Part shown: positions 46,601 to 51,563 of the stretch, piece after piece | Numbering within the stretch: position 1 is the first letter of the stretch | Layout of the letters: each line of letters opens with the position of its first letter | Origin: Pseudomonadota bacterium | Lineage (GTDB): Bacteria > Desulfobacterota > Desulfovibrionia > Desulfovibrionales > Desulfovibrionaceae | Assembly (NCBI GenBank): GCA_023433925.1 | Contig: JAEYTO010000068.1 | Span: 10,308-74,307, forward strand | Direction of reading: 5' to 3' | DNA: 64,000 nucleotides | The notes under the pieces: model-generated | The model's database searches: none | What the model saw: only the letters and a program-made list of their open reading frames with translations | What the model was told of the DNA's origin: nothing | Program-made: the position numbers and the translations under genes

Positions 46601-48873
46601 TGGCGCGCATATGGCGGGAAGTGCTCGGCCTTGACCAGGTAGGCCTGGACGACGATTTCTTCGCGCTGGGCGGCGACTCCATCAGGGCCGCGCGCATGGC
46701 CGCGGCCGTGGAGGGGCTGTGGGGCGGACGCCTGCCCATGGCGGGCCTCATGGGCGGCGTGACCATCCGCGAGCTGACGCGGCGGCTTGCCTGCCAGGGG
46801 GATGGCTGGAGCCCGCTCATCCCGTTGCGCAAGGGCGTGGGCACGGCGCTCGTGCTCGTTCACAGCCTGGGCGGTTCGATCCTGTGCTACCGGGGGCTCC
46901 TGGAGGCCCTGCCGGGCGATGCGCCCGTGTTCGCGCTGCCGCCGTACGGGCTGGAGGATGGGCAGACCCCCGCCAACGACCTGGGCGGCATGGTGGAGCC
47001 CTACCTGGAGCCCCTTTGCCGGATGTTCCCCGATGGGAATGTGGTCCTGCTCGGCCTGTGCATGGCGGGCCTGACGGCCTGGGAGCTGGCGCGCCGCATG
47101 GAGCTTCGCGGCTGTCGAGTCAGGGGCGTGGTTTCGCTCAACACCAGGAGCCACCTGCTCGTGGACGAGCAGGGCAGGCCCATGCCGCCGACGGAGATTC
47201 CCGAGGACGTGCCCGAGGAGGCCATCGACATCGGCATGGAGACGCTGGCCGGATACGAAGGTGGGCTTGCGCGCGGGGCGGATGAACGCATGCGCGCGTT
47301 CGTCAGGGCGCAGCTCCGCGCCTGGGCGCGCTATGCGCCGCCGCCCGCGCCTCTGGCCATGACCTGCATCCGGCCGCTGGAGCCCGCCCTGGACGACTAC
47401 CTGCCCTTCGAGACCCGGCCGCTCGGCTGGGAGCCCTTGGCGCTGGGCGGCGCGAGGGAGGCGCACTGCCCCGGAAGCCATTTCACCATGCTCGCCAGCC
47501 CGCACGTGGAGAGCATGGCGGCCATCGTGGCCGCGCTCCTCGCGCCGGGCGGCGATGAGCATGGCGAGCGGATTCCGTTGACGCCCATCCAGGAATGGTT
47601 CTTCGGCCTGCCCATGCGGCATGGCCATTTCTTCCAGTCGGTGACGCTGGAGAGCCCGCTCCGCCGTCCCGCCGCGACCTATCGCAAGGCCCTGGCCGCT
47701 CTCGTGGAGCGGCACGAAATGCTGCGGGCGAGCTACGCGCGGGATGAAGGCGGCTGGGCGCAGAGGGTCGCCCCGCACGGCGTCTTCGGCTTCCGTCTGT
47801 GTCCGGCGGAGGAGCTGGATGCCGCGCGGCGGGACATCGCCGCACGACAGGATCTCCAACGCTCCCCGCTGGCCTGGTGCGTCGTGGGACAGCACGGCGA
47901 CTCTTCCGGGGTGGACGCCATGGGGGCGGACACCATCGTGCTCATGGCGCACCACCTTGTCATAGACGGAGTTTCATGGCGCATCCTGCTCCAGGATTTC
48001 GCCGCGGCGCTGGCGTGCCTCGACCGGGGCGGCGAGATCGCCCTGCCGAGCGAGGCTCTTCGGAATGAGGGCAGCTTTGCCGCATGGGCCTCCCGACTGC
48101 GCGAGCATGCAGCCTCGCCCGCCATGCGGGACGAGGCGGCCTACTGGAGCCGCGTCGTGGCATCGCTGCCACCGGCTCTGCCCACGCGCGAGACGGTCAC
48201 ACGCCGTCTGCGCGAGGAGCTTGAGACGCTCTCCGCAGTCATCGGCAAGGAGGCCACGGCCGCGCTCATGGAGCAAGGCCACGCGCGATACGCGGCGCGC
48301 GGCGAGACGCTGCTGCTGGCCGCGCTCATGGAAGCGGTCCACGCCTGGAGCGGCCGCGAGGCCATGACCGTCATGCTGGAAGGCCATGGCAGGGAGGAGC
48401 TTTTCAATGACATCTCACTGCTGGCCGTGGTGGGGTGGTTCACGACCATGTACCCGGTGGTGGTCCGGCGCGCGGATTCCCTGGCCGAGACCGTCGCCGG
48501 GTTGCAGCGGCAGCTCGGGGCCATCCCCGGCAGGGGCATCGGCTTCGGAATCGCCCGGCATCTTGGCGGCCATGAGGGCTTGTCGGCCTGCCGCGCGGAC
48601 GTCCTGTTCAACTTCCTTGGCGAAGCCTCGGAGTCAAGGCGGGACGGAGCGCCCTTCAGCCTCGGCCGGCTGGGCTCCCCGTGGGACGTGGGAGACGATT
48701 TCCCGCAGGAGGCTCCGCTGGCCCTGACCTGCCACGTGCAGGACGGCAGCCTGGTCCTGACCATGGAGTGGCATCCTCGCGAGTATCCGCGCGAGAGCAT
48801 CGCGGCCTTCATGGAGGCATACGCACGCAGGCTGGAGGCCATGTCCGGCCGCAGACAGGACGGCATGGCGTGA
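31618..48873 (+). CDS. NRPS: ACP-aminotransferase-(C-A-T)x4-TE-E, 5751 aa
   Basis: Domain order: ACP (Ser38), class III PLP aminotransferase (about 285-708, Lys534), C1 (717-1128, His846 in LHITADG), A1 (1146-1661), T1 (Ser1705), C2 (1885-2310, His2025), A2 (2334-2821), T2 (Ser2864), C3 (His3079), A3 (3411-3905), T3 (Ser3960), C4 (His4175), A4 (4489-4975), T4 (Ser5021). A thioesterase follows (5064-5311) with Cys5148 in GLCMAG and His5288 in GSHFTML. A complete epimerisation domain (5319-5751) ends the protein: PIQEWFF, HHLVIDGVSW, EGHGRE, VVGWFTTMYP and NFLGE. Pocket codes read by eye: A1 DAWYLGAIT, A2 DVWWTGNIT, A3 DAYFTAAVC, A4 DAWNAGEIM, each with the usual Lys; I recognise no exact match. 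ACP-aminotransferase-C mirrors MycA/McyE, so a beta-aminoacyl starter is expected from the partner KS-AT. Confidence 0.96.
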   Translation: MTLDRIFSEIHQLAHTVFGIPKDELDPHAGILELGLDSLMIIKLGQEIERRFGVALEARWFLTAMPSLTTLAAHIHGLMGNDGSGGGGGGKQCASMPCAAPVPEQGQSSAKPAPVAEPRPDAASEAAASAASAAMGMLDGISALGSGLPGLSATGAAGSVAGAPRDGADARNAEALALFSAQLEAMRQIFSRQFEALQAVLPGTGTASRANAADGADGATASRRQGGASLPEAWPEARPEQPRKPHMRGFVLEPTPLTSEQQAFVERLVAAHVARTRRSRELGRKSPVLADWKSSLSYRPELREAAYPIVADTMKGGRFTDVDGNEYIDIAVGMGVHFLGHNPPYVEEAIRRRLERGFGLGPQCDITQEAAERIGRLTGMERVSFCNTGSEAVMFALRLARAKTGKSTVAIFSGSYHGTFDGVLAAEEGGRPHPSSPGTPEGMVRDVLLLDYDSEAALAKLEEYRDTLAAVLVEPVQSRRPGLQPQTFLRRLRRYTQEHGICLIFDEMVNGFRIAAGGAQAHFGIRADMALYGKIIGGGLPVGVIAGRKEYLDHIDGGFLGQDGRLPSSETIVFGGTFCRHPLSMEGVRATARYLEQQGQALYARANAMTTDLADRLNLWFQDNEVPLRLTHFGAQFIFESHGPYSAFAQPMELPLFYMLLLQRGVYTWERRTCGISTEHDEADMARIGQAVRDSVTALREGGFPFRLKAGAPRLFEPMTPTQERLFAIFQREHGQDAYHLPLAWRLEGELDADLLEINLGEIIKRHEALRTGFLQLDGRLLQKIHPEPPFFLERLERVDASADDTPDRQIAAFIRPFELDKPPLLRARLARQPDGAHLFMLDVLHITADGASLGIILDELNTLMQGGGLTTKPVPFREAHAALPLEGRQEDLDYWTERLADSPPLELPFDRPAEAGSPEGAQHWTVIGADILAAAKAACKTYGVTLNMLLNGVYVIFLHGLTGGRRFCVGMADGGRFGPKAGQAVGMFVNTVPQDFRVEPAQGLKEFFASIRLSCAESMSRNRAPYGDIVGALGRSPAATMLSYERADQRKPAWPGLRITPESAHGQGAMYDLAMDIVEMDGVLHCNVQHSTAFRPETARSFDQVFAHLLAQAAERAEATVGDLSFLPPAQYDRLKQEWAAAARPFDRSVSVVEAIRRQAGRTPQATALVQEHDGRLESVSYADLDARSDALARRLAALGAGPEKAVALLFERGPAFVVAALAVMKAGAAYMPLSPEYPDERMEFQLRDSGAMALATSRALLPRAQGFGVPCLTLGPGGQLDECPETHPDSLSPVQAPEDMPLPLPAPGQLAYIIYTSGTTGRPKGVMIEHHSLANLCQWFIRHYEITEADRTTAYAPFVFDASIWELFPMLMSGACVHVLHEDIRQSLPHIHEYLRRHRITVTYFLSQVSEMIEGDRLPDLRLLLCGGDVLRMASPRGKHRHSNAYGPTEFTITSHVADLDGAWPVPLGKPLDNIQCFILDARGRLMPIGFPGEMCLAGEQIARGYLNRPEATERAFVPNPFAHDAPASAGTDHSRLYRTGDLCRWRADGGYDFLGRMDEQVKIRGHRIEPGEVGKAVAECPGVEQNTVQALADEAGRKYLCAYVVPSPGTDRAALEAALRDHLARRLPPYMLPQCHVFLDRLPYASSGKLDRRALPKPEQTAGDHTPPTTPEEAMLAEVWQEQLGRPRIGRNDNFFELGGDSIKGLMLTAAVRARGYAMQARDLFNAPTLKALAALLDPIAEPGGAEDKGRRAGETAASVGMGLQHFANESREGAALSRTLSRQGPLFRQGPLDPLGLLRRGTVFSTQSQTAIAAQTARAGESSGRAGASSPLAAVAVSTHAAAVAVKPADSFLAGTAPDGILPADMAAIRSRLGDALEHVHLPSPMQEGMLFHHQLARDGGDSEVYKEQSDLRLRGPLDVEALEARFARIIARHEALRSVLAHRDVSRPLVAVLRAGSIPESCFTHVDLSALSPREQELRIEAAARDARAALHDLEQAPLARLALFTLGKDEHRLLFTVHHCVIDGWSTGILFSELLGEEMPDARSATPFRAYIDWLRRQDGAAVRAWWKSRLDGVEERTVLPGHKPAPGAAYEGRSLALPMSEDLQGRLTGLARRLHATMNSVLQAAWAVILSRCNGHEDMVFGEVVSGRPPELPGMHEIIGLCSNTAPVRIRCRADVRFSELVASVRENALAAQPYACWPLADIQARHELRGDLLSHFFVMENYPPPQGRSGLEVTVLEGFSRTNYDFSVVWEVREGALCGSFVFNAAAIPVWQVEALGEAYLTLLDGVSREPDGALSSFPLLPAPTKKAMLRDFAPPAVKYPDRSVADLFAGMAARQPEATALVFQGQRLTYGELDRRSTALAARLREAGADRERMVAVLLNRGLGFGTACLAALKAGAAFLPLDPETPTDRLRFILTDASPVAIVSESALAGLLPDTLPFLDAHDERLHQDVPEFEPARPAPDDAAYAIYTSGTTGAPKGVVICQAALANQILWTCRHYGLSSRSVLTHFASHAFDVSLWETFPALLSGAALHVLDDGLRHNPARLAAYVREHGVTDLWLPPHLAAIYLKEYEVAGLRSLTAGGDRFAPHAARGAGADFFLYNNYGPTECAITATSHRFRPGEPVTIGRPVDNTPCYILDRAGHMQPLGFPGELHIGGVQVGRGYLNRPELTERAFKPDPFRAGEPESRMYASGDLCSLLPDGRIAFHGRMDQQVKVRGQRIELGEIERVLGRHPAVGQCVATVMTEASGAARLCAYVISKDGTPDGPPTDELRAEAARWLPAYMVPDVIMVLEAFPLTVSGKVDMRRLPSPPEHTRDYTAPGTDAEKALATALADVLHAERVGLRDNFFDLGGDSIKALMLIARLERQGYALPMKDVFLPVDVEGLARLLVPAPGARSFGAKSFGEPRGREAPEEDARALRKRFARQGVERICGLTPMQEGMLFDIRHGGDGGARRAYLIENHAEIRGNLDPQAIKERLEVLVSRHDALRAVIVDQEVSRPWQVVLRRKPCIFRHEDLAGLPPREQGARIRESCADLAGDEVRLERDALFRVALFTLGEDRFHLALVWHHIILDGWSLALLMKELFAAEDPDTPAVSFVSHVEWLEQQDGEAHLDWWRRRLAGVESATGLPGDGYGAAQRDPPDVGADAGADTGADRPAGEPALREGNQAANLSFRLDRHTDARLRALAAERRVTVNSVLQAAWALLLARYNDAEEVVYAALSSGRPGGEPGAEDVVGLCVNTLPVRVACPLDEPFMSLAARVQHALLEGLEHAVCSAAAMRSLIGPRFADMLFVMENQPVAATDAGLAVMPVRSSGHIGLGLAVEWQDNGRLSASLHYDPRRFAPWRMESLRDHYCMLLEQGIGRPDAPSGSLAMLTPAEERRMLRHGAPADRDWPKTTFPALFLAAAERHPDRTALADGNAAYTYAELRARAEAVARGLVRLGLESGDAVAVLMARSADYAVAELGVMLAGGAFVPLDVSYPTERLADMIEDSEARLVITDDDAEHGGSGQALFPWQDDREKQAPARCALSRLAAPTEGGPADLPLPGAGDLAYILYTSGSTGKPKGVMIEHRGLANLCRWFRHDLGTGEGDVFSVYAPFVFDASVYELFPALACGAQAQVVPEGVRTDEGVLAAFFRDKGVSVAFLPPLVGKALLEGRTFPALRLLTLAGDKPGSLAPQPFTLMNAYGPTEFTVCATCWPVTEARVAPPIGTPIANACCHVVDSRMRLMPYGVPGELCLSGVQLARGYRNLPEQTAASFVPNPFADGRPRHARMYRTGDRCRLMPDGTLEFLGRMDNQLKVRGQRIEPQEIEQVLRGHPAVAEAVVVPVRRGDTTALHAYVTAAAGTEPEAILSWLAERLPPWMLPSGVTRLEAMPLTANGKIDKAALPEPVFCPVGPADSAGAAGVLGGASPARTETERLLAEIWREVLGVAVPDVQASFFALGGDSIKAMQVASRVRAAGHRLTTRRIFSLQSISRLAAAMEETRARGEAGGPGAALPMKDIGPSRAERETMERALAGRARSIEDVFALTPMQESLLSHHVMHPESVAYLEQTRLDIQGPLDARALRENLKSSTRRHQALRSVFFWKGVTRPYQVVFTQGHAAFEEHDLTGLAEQEQEARLAAGLTAVRERGLDLETGPLLKLSLYRLAPESHALLVTFHHAILDGWSMNLLAGELLGGSLPQADAAPALRGYAQWVADNDTDAARAWWSEHLSGARPVRLGLRERAPGEPADVRDVSRRMDRELCARLQALGVSRGITLSTLLQTAWGIVLARYAGQDEATFGVVLSGRNVPIDGVERMAGMFVQTVPARVHCGDERALGDILHDVQDAALNAESRAHCPLADILKATPHGASLLRHLFVFENLPEAAAPGHLVVTAKAGFNETPYEACLVFDHQAGKQRLSARLQYDARTLPDWMARGLLRHLETVLRRMADAPDAPDGRAGELHLLSHDEEDALLRASLAEAVPGQADATVVDMFAAAAEASPQATALVCGEAAWTYAELDRQSADLARALRARGVGPESVVGVLLDRSGQCIVAMLGIARAGGAYLMLDPAHPALRLAFMLEDSGARLLLAESDFPSSDLAFGGQRLRLAEALADGASRQEDTEPEFPKPSDAAYVVYTSGTTGQPKGIVVEHAALANFCRWHGRFHGVTADDVAGHVFSFSFDASGWGIFPMLAAGAAIHVLTGEDRASPQRLRDYFDAHGVSLANVPTAFAEQLPDLPAPSRLRLLASGGEAMRSWRPRPYAVYNEYGPSEATIMVTCHRVAERDGVIPIGRAIAGCWCLVLDKAGRPQPLGAPGELHIAGVQVARGYLNRPEATRTAFVENPFASRLAPETAPAYARMYRTGDLCRMLPHGELVFLGRVDRQLSVRGHRIEPEEIERHLLSCPGVKAALVTMHDTHGRQPVLCAYLVSADPDESRWRAHLAERLPAYMTPGAFIVLEAIPLTANGKIDTAALPPPVFAGSEEPALARTAEELALARIWREVLGLDQVGLDDDFFALGGDSIRAARMAAAVEGLWGGRLPMAGLMGGVTIRELTRRLACQGDGWSPLIPLRKGVGTALVLVHSLGGSILCYRGLLEALPGDAPVFALPPYGLEDGQTPANDLGGMVEPYLEPLCRMFPDGNVVLLGLCMAGLTAWELARRMELRGCRVRGVVSLNTRSHLLVDEQGRPMPPTEIPEDVPEEAIDIGMETLAGYEGGLARGADERMRAFVRAQLRAWARYAPPPAPLAMTCIRPLEPALDDYLPFETRPLGWEPLALGGAREAHCPGSHFTMLASPHVESMAAIVAALLAPGGDEHGERIPLTPIQEWFFGLPMRHGHFFQSVTLESPLRRPAATYRKALAALVERHEMLRASYARDEGGWAQRVAPHGVFGFRLCPAEELDAARRDIAARQDLQRSPLAWCVVGQHGDSSGVDAMGADTIVLMAHHLVIDGVSWRILLQDFAAALACLDRGGEIALPSEALRNEGSFAAWASRLREHAASPAMRDEAAYWSRVVASLPPALPTRETVTRRLREELETLSAVIGKEATAALMEQGHARYAARGETLLLAALMEAVHAWSGREAMTVMLEGHGREELFNDISLLAVVGWFTTMYPVVVRRADSLAETVAGLQRQLGAIPGRGIGFGIARHLGGHEGLSACRADVLFNFLGEASESRRDGAPFSLGRLGSPWDVGDDFPQEAPLALTCHVQDGSLVLTMEWHPREYPRESIAAFMEAYARRLEAMSGRRQDGMA
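36926..37064 (+). repeat. REP-like hairpin repeat, copy A, in frame inside the NRPS
   Basis: About 139 bp in the T1-C2 linker. The left hairpin, around CGAGAGAGGGCG and its mirror, is followed by a second hairpin CCAGGGGCCCT...AGGGCCCCCTGG and a tail with ACGGTTTTCTCAACTCAATC. Left 56 bp and right ~60 bp are nearly identical to copy B at 49138. The repeat is open in the NRPS frame and codes for ANESREGAALSRTLSRQG and GLLRRGTVFSTQS. Confidence 0.85.
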
Positions 48874-49787
48874 GTTGCCGCGAAGCAGATCTTTTGCTCG
48901 TGGTCGGGGATATCGACTCCCTGGCCGAGTTGGCCCCGGAGAGAACCCTGCTGCCGCTTCTCGCGCCGGACCAGCAGAAATGGGTGCTCGCCAGCAGGCG
49001 GCCGGAAGACAGGTTGCGGCGAATGCTCGTCCGCCTGCTCCTGGCCGAGGGCCTCAAGGAACTGGAGGGTGCGCCTCTTGTCGAGACGCTCGGGCGCATC
49101 GCCAGGACGGAGCAGGGCCAGCCCATCCTAGGGCAGGTTGCAAATGAATCGAGAGAGGGCGCCGCCCTCTCTCGAACTCTCTCCCGCCAGGGGGATAATG
49201 ACTCGGGCCGTCCTGGCCCTCGCCCCGCGGACGTCGCCCAAGGCGGCGACGTCCAATTGTGCCGTCCTGCACGATTGTCCCCCTGGACTCCTCGGGCTGA
49301 ACCACTCGGGCTATTGCAGCGAGGCACGGTTTTCTCAACTCAATCGCGAATTGCCATGGCGGGCCGCGCCTGGAACGTCAGCTTCAGCCATGCGGGCGAC
49401 ATGGGCGTGTGCCTTGTGGGTCGGCCGGAGCGGACAGGCCGGGTGGGAGTCGATGTGGAGCAGCGGCAGGATATCGTCCTCGACGACGTGGCTGCGGCAT
49501 TTACACCCGGAGAGCGCGCCTACATAGCCATGGCCGAGGGCGACGCGCTCTGGCGCCTGTGGACGGCCAAGGAGGCGGTGCTCAAGCTGCTGGGAACAGG
49601 CTTCCTGGCGGACCCGCAAGGGCTGGAGGTGCTGCCGCCCTGGCGGGTGGCATCCCTGCCTGGGCTCTCGCTGCGGCATGTGGAGTTGCCCGTTGACTCC
49701 AAGTACGTACTTGCCGTTGCGGCGGAGTATCCCCCGGCTTCGTTCCAGGTGATCGCGCCCAGCCTGAATGCTTCGCGGCTGGCTTGA
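48870..49787 (+). CDS. Sfp-type phosphopantetheinyl transferase with in-frame repeat insertion
   Basis: A 305-aa protein. The GTG start overlaps the NRPS stop (GTGA), so it is translationally coupled. It activates carrier domains by adding phosphopantetheine from CoA. Motifs: RRPEDRLRRMLVRLLL at the N-terminal half, RTEQGQPIL, WNVSFSHAGDMG, VGVDVEQRQD (Mg/CoA site) and WTAKEAVLKLLGTG. Normal Sfp proteins have about 225-240 residues. The excess here is a segment of about 73 residues (roughly 90-163) encoded by a REP-like repeat inserted between QGQPIL and the NVSFSH strand. Without it the protein would have the usual size. The frame stays open and all motifs remain, so it may be functional, though this is unproven. 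Confidence 0.9.
   Translation: MSCREADLLLVVGDIDSLAELAPERTLLPLLAPDQQKWVLASRRPEDRLRRMLVRLLLAEGLKELEGAPLVETLGRIARTEQGQPILGQVANESREGAALSRTLSRQGDNDSGRPGPRPADVAQGGDVQLCRPARLSPWTPRAEPLGLLQRGTVFSTQSRIAMAGRAWNVSFSHAGDMGVCLVGRPERTGRVGVDVEQRQDIVLDDVAAAFTPGERAYIAMAEGDALWRLWTAKEAVLKLLGTGFLADPQGLEVLPPWRVASLPGLSLRHVELPVDSKYVLAVAAEYPPASFQVIAPSLNASRLA
49138..49358 (+). repeat. REP-like hairpin repeat, copy B, in frame inside the phosphopantetheinyl transferase
   Basis: About 221 bp. Its left end (TTGCAAATGAATCGAGAG onward, 56 bp) and right end (GGGCTATTGC to CTCAACTCAATCGC) match copy A. Between them lies an extra ~85-bp module with its own hairpin, GGACGTCGCC-CAAGGC-GGCGACGTCC, nested in the loop of the CCAGGGGGA/TCCCCCTGG stem. 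No stop codon occurs in the host frame. Confidence 0.85.
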
Positions 49788-49827
49788 GGCAGCGACTCGG
49801 TGCGGTCGCTTGAAGCTGCTTGAGAAG

Positions 49828-50286
49828 TCATGGCTCGTCAAAGAGCCTCCTCGCCTCGCTCCCATTGGTATCCATACTCCGTGCCTGAAGCAGCTCCGTG
49901 ATCACGTGCATCATGTGCTTGAGGTGGAACGGCTTGGTCACGTGCCGGTTTATGCCAAGAGAACGTGAACGCTCGATATCCTCGACAAAGGAATGGGTCG
50001 TGACCGCCACGATGGGCACATTGGAATACTCCTGACCGCTGTTCCTGATCAACTTGGCAAGGCGCCATCCGTCCATGTTCCCCGCGAGACGGATGTCCAG
50101 CGTGATCAGATCGACCCGGCTTGACCCAAGCACGGTCAGGGCCTCGCATGCGCTCTTCACGATGGTCGCCCTGAACCCCAGTATCCGAATGACCTCGCTC
50201 ATGATCAGAGCGCACATACGCTCGTCCTCGACGATGAGCACATGCGTCACATCGCGCGTGTCGTTCGTTGCGGCATATTGATCCAT
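49828..50286 (-). CDS. Single-domain response regulator (receiver only)
   Basis: A 152-aa CheY-like receiver. Acidic pocket in VLIVEDERMC, phosphoacceptor Asp in LITLDIRLAGNMDGW, Thr in VAVTTHS and Lys in HVTKPFHL are all present. There is no output domain, so it acts through protein contacts. The C-terminal 25 residues are hydrophilic and not part of the fold. It lies 4 bp downstream of the 6-phosphogluconate-dehydrogenase-like gene, in one operon, and converges on the phosphopantetheinyl transferase gene. Confidence 0.92.
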   Translation of the reverse strand: MDQYAATNDTRDVTHVLIVEDERMCALIMSEVIRILGFRATIVKSACEALTVLGSSRVDLITLDIRLAGNMDGWRLAKLIRNSGQEYSNVPIVAVTTHSFVEDIERSRSLGINRHVTKPFHLKHMMHVITELLQARSMDTNGSEARRLFDEP

Positions 50287-50290
50287 AAAG

Positions 50291-51031
50291 TTAATTGCTT
50301 ACCGAGTGGAGCGGCTTTGCCGCGGAATCGACCGGATTGGCATTTCCGCTCAGAGCCGATGGTATCCGCGTTCGCAGGAAATGCCACACGGAGTCCGACA
50401 GAGGCTGTTTCTTGCAGAAGAGGTGCCCGAAGATGAGAAGGGCTTCCAGGTTGAAGCCATCGTTGAACGGGGATCGCTTGATCTCCAAAAGGACCTCGGC
50501 CAGGGCGGACTGCATCAGTACTTCGTATTTTTGCTGCACGCAGCGGAGAAAGTGTCCAACTCCGGCCGGACCGCAGTGATAGTAGCCTCCATCGCCCGCT
50601 ATGGTCGCCAGCAGCGGCTCTACCTTCTGGAAAGCCTCCTTTTCCCCGCCCACGAACAGAGCGATCCGGTACTCGTCGATCACGGTTCCGATATCGATGT
50701 AACTGGCTCCATTCTCGGCAAGCCTGGCGGCGAGCCGGATGTTGTCCTCGAAGTACTGCGCTCGGCTGTTCAGCAAGATCGTGTCGGCCGGCAGGAGTTC
50801 AGCCAGCGCGCACAGTTGCCGGCCTGAAAGGTCCGCGCTCCAGATCACCTTGGGCAGGTGCGGCTTTTCAAGGGCCTCCTTCAAGGCCACGCGCGCAATC
50901 CTCCCGAAGCAGCGGAGACGTCTGAGCAGTTGCTCATCCTTGCAGTCCAGATGGATTTCATGTCCTCCGGCAAGCAACCTGCGCGCGATATCCTCGGCTG
51001 CGAAGCTCTCCCCGAGCAGAACGAGTTGCAT
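50291..51031 (-). CDS. Degenerate 6-phosphogluconate-dehydrogenase-like protein
   Basis: A 246-aa protein with the outline of a 6PGDH-like fold: a beta-alpha start MQLVLLGESFAAEDIARRL, YIDIGTVIDEYRIALFVGG, and GGYYHCGPAGVGHFLRCVQQKYEVLMQSALAEVL. Compared with the family, the Gly-rich NAD loop (GxGxMG) is lost and the catalytic Lys-Met-Val-His-Asn segment reads Arg-Cys-Val-Gln-Gln. It is also shorter than normal (about 300 or more). It is therefore probably not an active dehydrogenase and may have a regulatory or structural role beside the receiver protein encoded 4 bp downstream. Confidence 0.75.
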   Translation of the reverse strand: MQLVLLGESFAAEDIARRLLAGGHEIHLDCKDEQLLRRLRCFGRIARVALKEALEKPHLPKVIWSADLSGRQLCALAELLPADTILLNSRAQYFEDNIRLAARLAENGASYIDIGTVIDEYRIALFVGGEKEAFQKVEPLLATIAGDGGYYHCGPAGVGHFLRCVQQKYEVLMQSALAEVLLEIKRSPFNDGFNLEALLIFGHLFCKKQPLSDSVWHFLRTRIPSALSGNANPVDSAAKPLHSVSN

Positions 51032-51153
51032 GGTGTGTCCTCCGCGCTATCCAAGGCAAGAAGCATTCCCGGGAGCAGGACTGAGCGGAACCTTATAAAC
51101 TCAAGACATTTCAATCGGCCTCAGTTGTAGCGGATGGGAATGGCGGAAACGAT

Positions 51154-51171
51154 TGCACCAGATCCGGTGCA
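51154..51171. promoter_or_regulatory. Operator-like palindrome 1
   Basis: TGCACC-AGATCC-GGTGCA is a perfect 6-6-6 inverted repeat. A further half-site GGTGCAA lies at 51186-51192, so TTGCACC (51153) and GGTGCAA (51186) also form an outer pair. Confidence 0.45.
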
Positions 51172-51200
51172 CCTGCATTAGACGTGGTGCAATTATAATC

Positions 51201-51228
51201 TTAACCACTTAAAATAAAATAATATATT
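51201..51228 (+). promoter_or_regulatory. Candidate sigma70-type promoter
   Basis: TTAACC (51201-51206) and TATATT (51223-51228) with a 16-base spacer lie in an AT-rich block and point towards the small exported peptide gene about 225 bp downstream. The promoter sits between the two operator-like palindromes. Confidence 0.35.
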
Positions 51229-51249
51229 CTTTTATGCTAGCCTGAAAGG

Positions 51250-51267
51250 CGCACCTGGGCTGGTGCA
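51250..51267. promoter_or_regulatory. Operator-like palindrome 2
   Basis: CGCACC-TGGGCT-GGTGCA repeats the arm sequence and spacing of the palindrome at 51154 with one arm mismatch. The centres are 96 bp apart. Confidence 0.4.
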
Positions 51268-51455
51268 TGTGGAACCTCAAATCCCTGCCTGCTTGCGAGG
51301 CTCCGGCCTTCATGGTTAAGGAATAGCCCTGATAAATTAGTTACTTATATATAGATAATTACCCTCTGGCATCCCCGCTGCTTCTCCTTGGCAACGTTGC
51401 GCTCAATCGGACCATGTGTCCGCCACGCTCCACACCAGCTCCAAGGAGGATCATC

Positions 51456-51563
51456 ATGCAGAAGGCCAAAAGAATCGCCGTTACCCTGTACGTTGCCGCC
51501 ATGACCGTGCTCATCTCCGCCCTGCCCGTGCTGGCGACGGGTGGTGGGAATGGAGGGTGGTAG
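51456..51563 (+). CDS. Tiny exported peptide precursor (35 aa)
   Basis: A very short gene with an excellent AAGGAGGA ribosome site five bases before the ATG. The product is a signal peptide (MQKAKR basic start, hydrophobic core VTLYVAAMTVLISALPV, cleavage after VLA) followed by only eight residues, TGGGNGGW. The stop codon is 14 bases before a perfect terminator. The gene is flanked by its own promoter region and terminator and so is a separate transcription unit. If cleaved as predicted, it would release a Gly-rich octapeptide ending in Trp. I do not recognise a family; a secreted signal or a marker peptide are guesses. Confidence 0.6.
   Translation: MQKAKRIAVTLYVAAMTVLISALPVLATGGGNGGW

Larger units (their letters stand above)
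51032..51455. other. AT-rich divergent control region
   Basis: About 420 bp between the dehydrogenase-like gene and the small exported peptide gene. It contains two TGCACC/GGTGCA-type palindromes, a half-site and a likely sigma70 promoter, listed separately. Its GC content is far below that of the flanking genes. Confidence 0.55.
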
